Positions 14,405 to 19,106 of a stretch of DNA of 19,106 nt are shown here, one piece after another. Origin of the DNA: JAHJRJ01 sp037443685 (GTDB lineage Bacteria; Bacteroidota; Ignavibacteria; UBA10030; BY39). Each line of letters begins with the position of its first letter. Within the stretch, counting starts at the first letter, position 1. The notes under the pieces were generated by a model. The model saw nothing but the letters and a program-made list of their open reading frames with translations, was not told where the DNA came from and ran no database searches. The position numbers and the translations under genes were made by a program. Location of the stretch: the NCBI GenBank assembly GCA_037443685.1, contig JBBINX010000041.1, positions 1-19,106 of the forward strand, written 5' to 3'.

Positions 14405-16444
14405 TTATACATCCAAATTTCTTACATACTTTGCGTTCTTTTCGATGAAAGCCCTTCGTGGTTCAACGTCGTCGCCCATTAAAATCGAGAAAGTCCTGTC
14501 CGCGTCTGCAGCGTTTTCTATGGCAACCTGAAGGATTGTTCGTGAATCAGGATTCATGGTTGTTGACCACAGTTGTTCGGGGTTCATTTCGCCTAAGCCT
14601 TTAAAACGCTGAATGACAATTCCATCAATTACAGTTCCTTCCACTTCGTGAATCTCAATTAATTCTTCCTTTTCGGTTTTCTTTGCTTTCTCACTCCTAA
14701 AACGTTTTAAAATCTCATTTCTTTCGTCATCGTCGAAGGCAAAATATTCCTGTTTACCCTTTTTCAATTTATACAGAGGTGGTTGTGCAATATAGACGTG
14801 TCCTAACTCGACCAAATCTTTCATGTATCTAAAGAACAGTGTAAGCAACAGCGTGCGTATATGAGACCCGTCGACGTCCGCGTCGCACATGATGATAATT
14901 TTTCCGTATCTTACTTTTTCAGGGTTAAACTCGTCGCCAACACCAGCACCGATGGCGGTAAATATTGTTCTGATTTCATCGTTCTCTAAAATTTTATGCA
15001 AGCGAGCTTTTTCTACGTTAAGAATTTTTCCTTTAATCGGAAGAATTGCTTGAAAACGCCTGTCGCGTCCCTGTTTGGCGCTACCCCCCGCAGAGTCGCC
15101 CTCGACGATGTACAACTCACACAGACTTGGATCGTTTATTGAGCAGTCAGCAAGTTTTCCAGGAAGGCTTGTTGACTCTAGCGCACTTTTCCGGCGAGTT
15201 AAGTCGCGTGCTTTTCGTGCAGCTTCGCGTGCTTCAGCAGATAACAAACATTTCTCTATTATCTTTTTTGCATCCGAAGGATTTTGTTCGAGCCAAATTA
15301 CAAGATTCTCACTTAAAATAGATTCAACGATACTTTTTATTTCGCTGTTACCTAATTTTGTTTTTGTTTGTCCTTCGAACTGCGGCTCTGGAACTTTTAC
15401 GCTTATTATTGCCGTCAATCCTTCTTTGAAATCGTCACCCGATAGCTGTACACCATTTTCTTTTACAAGATTGTTTTTGCTGGCATAACTATTTAAGGTT
15501 CGAGTCATCGCACTACGAAAACCAATTAGATGTGTTCCGCCTTCGTGTGTATTAATATTATTGACGTAAGAGAAGACGTTTTCGGAATAATTATCGTTAT
15601 AGTGAAATGCAATTTCTACATCAACGATTCTGCCATTTTCGTCATTATCTTGTCCGTGTGTGTAAAATACTTTTTTAATTATCGGCTGCCGGTTAGAGTC
15701 AATATATTTAACAAACTCCATTAAACCACCTTTAAAATGAAAAACTTCTTCCTGTTCCTGATTGTCGCGAAGATCAACAATACGAAGTGTAACATCGGGG
15801 TTAAGAAATGCAAGTTCGCGCAAGCGTTCAGCAAGTGTTTCGAATTTAAATATCCTGTTTTTAAAAATTTGGCTGTCGGGATAAAATTTTATTTTTGTTC
15901 CGGTCTTATCCTTTTCGGCTTTACCGATTACTTTTACATCGGCTGCAGGGTCGCCTCGTTTGTACTTTTGATAAAATACTTTTCCTTCGCGTCTTACCTC
16001 TACTTCTAAAATTTCGCTAAGAGCATTTACAACAGAAACCCCGACACCGTGCAATCCACCCGAAACCTTGTAAGAATTCTTATCGAATTTTCCGCCCGCG
16101 TGTAATACAGTCATAACAACTTCTAACGCTGATTTTTTTTCTTCAAGATGCAGGTCGGTCGGAATACCTCTACCATCATCCTCAACCGTAACAGACCCGT
16201 CTTTATTTAACTTTACCTCGATATTTTTACAAAAACCGGCAAGCGCTTCGTCGATTGAATTGTCCACTACTTCGTAAACGAGATGATGTAAACCCCTTGT
16301 GCTTACATCGCCGATGTACATTGCGGGCCTGCGCCGTACCGCATCTAAGCCCTTTAATACGGTAATATCCTCGGCACTATAATCTTGGTGATTGCCGCTT
16401 TTGACCTTTACCGGCTTTTTATTATTATCTTTTTCTTTTCCCAT
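14405..16444 (-). CDS. gyrB: DNA gyrase subunit B
   Basis: The 679-residue ATPase subunit of gyrase pairs with GyrA to introduce negative supercoils. The GHKL ATPase has EVVDN with catalytic Glu58, DDGRGIP with Asp90, the GGLHGVG lid (129-135) and Lys363 in QTKTKL. The TOPRIM metal site is complete: EGDSAGG (448-454) and DADVDG (521-526), with ILPIKGKILNVEKA (467-480) and QRFKGLGEM (612-620). The length is normal for a GyrB lacking the long insert of the E. coli protein. It starts 13 bases after the DUF721 stop and ends eight bases before the accessory gene remnant, so it sits inside the dnaN-to-gyrA transcription unit. Confidence 0.98.
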   Translation of the reverse strand: MGKEKDNNKKPVKVKSGNHQDYSAEDITVLKGLDAVRRRPAMYIGDVSTRGLHHLVYEVVDNSIDEALAGFCKNIEVKLNKDGSVTVEDDGRGIPTDLHLEEKKSALEVVMTVLHAGGKFDKNSYKVSGGLHGVGVSVVNALSEILEVEVRREGKVFYQKYKRGDPAADVKVIGKAEKDKTGTKIKFYPDSQIFKNRIFKFETLAERLRELAFLNPDVTLRIVDLRDNQEQEEVFHFKGGLMEFVKYIDSNRQPIIKKVFYTHGQDNDENGRIVDVEIAFHYNDNYSENVFSYVNNINTHEGGTHLIGFRSAMTRTLNSYASKNNLVKENGVQLSGDDFKEGLTAIISVKVPEPQFEGQTKTKLGNSEIKSIVESILSENLVIWLEQNPSDAKKIIEKCLLSAEAREAARKARDLTRRKSALESTSLPGKLADCSINDPSLCELYIVEGDSAGGSAKQGRDRRFQAILPIKGKILNVEKARLHKILENDEIRTIFTAIGAGVGDEFNPEKVRYGKIIIMCDADVDGSHIRTLLLTLFFRYMKDLVELGHVYIAQPPLYKLKKGKQEYFAFDDDERNEILKRFRSEKAKKTEKEELIEIHEVEGTVIDGIVIQRFKGLGEMNPEQLWSTTMNPDSRTILQVAIENAADADRTFSILMGDDVEPRRAFIEKNAKYVRNLDV

Positions 16445-16457
16445 ACTTAATCTATCT

Positions 16458-16748
16458 TTACCTGAATATAATTTCTTTTACTACTTCTTCCTGCAATAAC
16501 TTATTTAATTTTTCGATAATCTCTTTTTTCAGATACGATAATTCATTTCGCCAAACCGATTTTTCTACTCTTACAGTTAAAACCCCTCGCTCAATTTTTT
16601 CCGGATTCGTTGCTTTTGCAATCTGTTCACCGACAGCAGTATTCCAGATTTCTAAAACTTTATACTGCTTGATCTTAACATCGAGTCCGTATTGACTTAG
16701 CAAACTATTTAATGCCGAGCCAATCAATTTGATTTCATGCTGTTTCAA
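16458..16748 (-). CDS. DUF721 / DciA-like protein
   Basis: This 96-residue protein matches the DUF721 (DciA-like) family. The middle reads VLEIWNTAVGEQIAKATNPE, followed by GVLTVRVEKSVWRNEL and a helical end (LKKEIIEKLNKLL), as in the family's KH-like domain. DciA loads or assists the replicative helicase DnaB in bacteria lacking DnaC or DnaI, and its gene often lies between recF and gyrB, exactly as here. That supports a replication role, but this short version has no visible extra domain and its function is inferred. The start overlaps the recF end by 14 bases, so translation is likely coupled. Confidence 0.85.
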   Translation of the reverse strand: MKQHEIKLIGSALNSLLSQYGLDVKIKQYKVLEIWNTAVGEQIAKATNPEKIERGVLTVRVEKSVWRNELSYLKKEIIEKLNKLLQEEVVKEIIFR

Positions 16749-17865
16749 CTGTTCCTGATCTTATTAAAAATTTTTTATTAGTGTTTTCAAACTTTAATGC
16801 TGAGTTGAATATTTCCGAATTCGTGGATGTTATAAATGTTTGGCTTAAAGATTCAATAAGTTTTATCATATGATAAGCTCTATTCGCATCAAGCTCGCTG
16901 AATACATCGTCCAATAAAAAAACCGGTGTTTCGTTACATCTTTCCTTTAAATAGAAAAATTCTCCTATTTTTAAAGCTATCAGAAAAGTTTTATGCTGGC
17001 CCTGAGAAGCGAATTTTCTTATATCTAAACTATTGAGCTTTAATCCTGTTTCGTCACGATGTGGCCCTATCAGGGTTGTTCCGAGTTTCAACTCTTCCTG
17101 ATTTTTCTGTTTAATTGCATCGAAGAATTTTTCCGAAATCTGTTCGGTGTTGTCGTCTTCTTGGATTTTGAAAGATGGCTCATAAGTGATTGTTGGAATT
17201 TCGTTTACTTCAACTAAATTGCCGTAAGATGCTTCTATATACTCTCTGAACTCGTTTATGAATGACTTTCTCTTAAACATTATACGAGAACCATACTTAA
17301 CTAATTGAGTGTTCCAAGGTTCTAATAGTACCGAGGAATCTGTACGAAAGAATTTTGCGTCTCCAAAGATTTTATTCCGATGACGAACAACTTTCCGGTA
17401 TTCTGAAATGTCTTCAAAATAGCTAATGTTGGATTGCGATATAACAATGTCTAAAAATTTCCTACGGTCGGATGGTCCACCAAATGTTATATTTGCGTTC
17501 TCAGGTGATAGGAAAACGAGTGGGAATTTACCAATAATAGATGAGAACGGTTCTATTCTGCGCCTATTTATACTGTATACTTTCTCACTGCTTCTTGAAT
17601 CATAACCGATATGCACTTTATTAGTCATACCGTTATCGGATACAACATTTGCTTCTATCTCAAATTCTTGCTCGTTAATCTTCAATACAACTTTATCATT
17701 ACTAGCATAGAAACTTTTTGTAAGCGATATGTATGAAATTGCTTCTAATAAATTTGTTTTACCTTCACCATTATTGCCAAGTACAACATTTGCTTTTATA
17801 CCGAAATTTAATGATGTATCGGTATGGTTGCGAAAATTTTTAAGACGAATATTCTCAAAATACAT
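16735..17865 (-). CDS. recF: DNA replication and repair protein RecF
   Basis: The 376-residue RecF is an SMC-like ATPase that helps RecOR load RecA at gaps. Walker A is GNNGEGKT (30-37). The ABC signature lies in GGPSDRRKFLD (129-139), with the family block VFLSPEN just before it. Walker B with the D-loop is LLDDVFSELD (317-326). ASQGQHKTFLIALK is the typical RecF Q-rich segment. The N-terminus NIRLKNFRNH is a standard RecF opening, which supports the chosen ATG. The gene starts six bases after the dnaN stop and overlaps DUF721. Confidence 0.97.
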   Translation of the reverse strand: MYFENIRLKNFRNHTDTSLNFGIKANVVLGNNGEGKTNLLEAISYISLTKSFYASNDKVVLKINEQEFEIEANVVSDNGMTNKVHIGYDSRSSEKVYSINRRRIEPFSSIIGKFPLVFLSPENANITFGGPSDRRKFLDIVISQSNISYFEDISEYRKVVRHRNKIFGDAKFFRTDSSVLLEPWNTQLVKYGSRIMFKRKSFINEFREYIEASYGNLVEVNEIPTITYEPSFKIQEDDNTEQISEKFFDAIKQKNQEELKLGTTLIGPHRDETGLKLNSLDIRKFASQGQHKTFLIALKIGEFFYLKERCNETPVFLLDDVFSELDANRAYHMIKLIESLSQTFITSTNSEIFNSALKFENTNKKFLIRSGTVETA

Positions 17866-17871
17866 TTAAAA

Positions 17872-18987
17872 TCAAGAATTTAACCGGACAGGCATTACCA
17901 GCATAAGAACATCTTCGTTTTCCTGCTGTTGTTTTGGTTTCACCATAGCTGCTCGATTAGGAGAAGAAAGTAGAATTTCTATCTCTTCACTTTCGATATG
18001 TGAAAGTATATCAGCGATGTAAGCGGCGTTAAAACCTATTTCTAATTCATTGCTCGAAAATTCACATTCTAAAGTTTCTTTAGCTTCACTTCCAAAATCT
18101 ATATCTTCTGCTGAAATTGTTACTGAATCTTTTAGAATTGAAAACCTTACCTGGTGAGTAGAACTACTTGCGTAAAACGCTGCTCTCTTGACCGAAGAAA
18201 TAATTTCATTTTTATTAACCAATAAAACTTTATCGTTATCAAAAGGAATAACTGTTTCATAGTTAGGATATTTTTCGTCTATTATCCGTGAGATAAGAAT
18301 AGAATTTTCAAAATCAAACATAATATGAGTGCTGTCTAAATAAACAGATTCTAATTTTTCTTCGAAGTATTTAGAAATAATGTTTAATGTCTTTGCAGGA
18401 ATTATAATATCATATTCAGATTTTTGAGTTTTAAAACCTTTATTTATAATCCGCACAAGTCTATGTCCGTCAGTTGCCACTACCCTTAACTCTTCTTTTT
18501 TTATCTGGAAAAGAACTCCTGTCATTGCAGGCCTTAATTCATCTGTACTAGCAGCGAATATAGTTTTAATTATGTATCTTTTCAATATATCTGTATCTAT
18601 TAAAATTTCTTCATCCTTTTTAACTCGTGGCGTAATCGGATATTCTTCCGAAGGAAGTCCTGTTAATCTGTATTCTCCTTTATCGGTTATCATAATAATT
18701 TTATTATTTGTTTTCTCAGCAGTAAACTTTACGTTAATATTAGGAAGTGCACGCATTGTTTCCATTAACCTTTTAGATGGCACAACAATACTTCCGTTTT
18801 TTTCCCCTTTAACATTAATCGATGACGAAACAGAAATATCAATATCAGTCGCTGTTATTGTCAAAATATCTTCTTTTAATTCGAATAAGTAATTTTCAAG
18901 CACAGGCATTGTTGAACGTGCCGGAATGACACTGCCCGTTTTTACTAAAATTTTTAATAAATCGCCGCTTAAAACAGAAAAATTCAT
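17872..18987 (-). CDS. dnaN: DNA polymerase III subunit beta (sliding clamp)
   Basis: The 371-residue beta clamp forms a ring dimer on DNA that holds the polymerase. The family blocks are clear: ARSTMPVLENYLFEL near 23-37, an ATDIDISV segment, LPSEEYP, a central ATDGHRLV, and the C-terminal end VMPVRL, which forms part of the partner-binding cleft. The length is normal for the family. It is the first gene of the - strand cluster and has the only strong Shine-Dalgarno in the window (AGGAGG five bases before ATG). dnaA would be expected further upstream, beyond the end of the window. Confidence 0.98.
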   Translation of the reverse strand: MNFSVLSGDLLKILVKTGSVIPARSTMPVLENYLFELKEDILTITATDIDISVSSSINVKGEKNGSIVVPSKRLMETMRALPNINVKFTAEKTNNKIIMITDKGEYRLTGLPSEEYPITPRVKKDEEILIDTDILKRYIIKTIFAASTDELRPAMTGVLFQIKKEELRVVATDGHRLVRIINKGFKTQKSEYDIIIPAKTLNIISKYFEEKLESVYLDSTHIMFDFENSILISRIIDEKYPNYETVIPFDNDKVLLVNKNEIISSVKRAAFYASSSTHQVRFSILKDSVTISAEDIDFGSEAKETLECEFSSNELEIGFNAAYIADILSHIESEEIEILLSSPNRAAMVKPKQQQENEDVLMLVMPVRLNS

Positions 18988-18992
18988 TTATT

Positions 18993-18998
18993 CCTCCT
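18993..18998 (-). promoter_or_regulatory. Strong Shine-Dalgarno of dnaN
   Basis: A perfect AGGAGG is followed by AATAA and the dnaN ATG at 18985-18987. It stands out because the other genes in the window lack a clear Shine-Dalgarno sequence. The 119 bases upstream of dnaN are very AT-rich and must hold its promoter unless it is read through from dnaA. I see no confident promoter and no TTATCCACA-type DnaA box there. Confidence 0.75.
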
Positions 18999-19106
18999 AA
19001 TCATTTGAGGTTTATACTGTCGTTAATTTGGTTTAAATCTAATAAAATATAATGAAATAAACAAAAGATAAATCAGATAAAATACAGGAAATTCAATCAT
19101 TTATAA

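Noticed and set aside
15046..15488. Antisense open frames over gyrB
   Set aside because: They lie opposite the invariant TOPRIM and ATPase-domain codons of gyrB and show no family features.
18988..19106. Possible replication origin next to dnaN
   Set aside because: The stretch is very AT-rich, but I find no TTATCCACA-like DnaA boxes or repeat array in the 119 bases available, so the call is unsupported.

Overview
The window is an AT-rich bacterial chromosome segment made mostly of core replication, topology, potassium-uptake and proteolysis genes. The gene order dnaN-recF-DUF721-gyrB-gyrA marks the neighbourhood next to dnaA, but dnaA itself lies outside the window. Low G+C, few Shine-Dalgarno sequences (dnaN has the only clear one), a DUF2461 protein and protein sequences of the Bacteroidota/Chlorobiota kind suggest an FCB-group organism, possibly Ignavibacteria-like. 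That assignment is inference from style and is not proven. A run of ten Ns (11484-11493) shows the sequence is a draft assembly, possibly from a metagenome.

Layout. On the + strand (1-2893) the window opens with the last 22 codons of a UvrD/PcrA-type helicase. A secreted GH5-like glycoside hydrolase with a discoidin-type domain, a DUF2461 protein and a GNAT acetyltransferase follow at operon spacing. On the - strand, read from 18987 down to 2930, come dnaN, recF, a DUF721 (DciA-like) gene, gyrB, a decayed accessory gene pair, gyrA, trkA, two abutting trkH paralogues, lon and dnaX. The two strands converge at 2894-2929.

How the genes work together. dnaN (sliding clamp), dnaX (clamp loader), recF (gap repair) and DUF721 (candidate helicase loader) serve replication, while gyrB and gyrA set supercoiling. 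trkA with two trkH copies forms a K+ uptake module. lon and dnaX overlap by 13 bases.

Most of the window is ordinary. The points worth a second look are: an A8 slippery site in dnaX followed at once by a -1 frame stop, which would give a gamma-like short form; a wrecked nucleotidyltransferase-type gene pair between gyrB and gyrA whose frameshift is explained by one lost TC unit; the tandem equal-length trkH genes; a missing cysteine in the DnaX zinc site; and the sequence gap in the gyrA tail. I did not find a clearly new multi-gene system.
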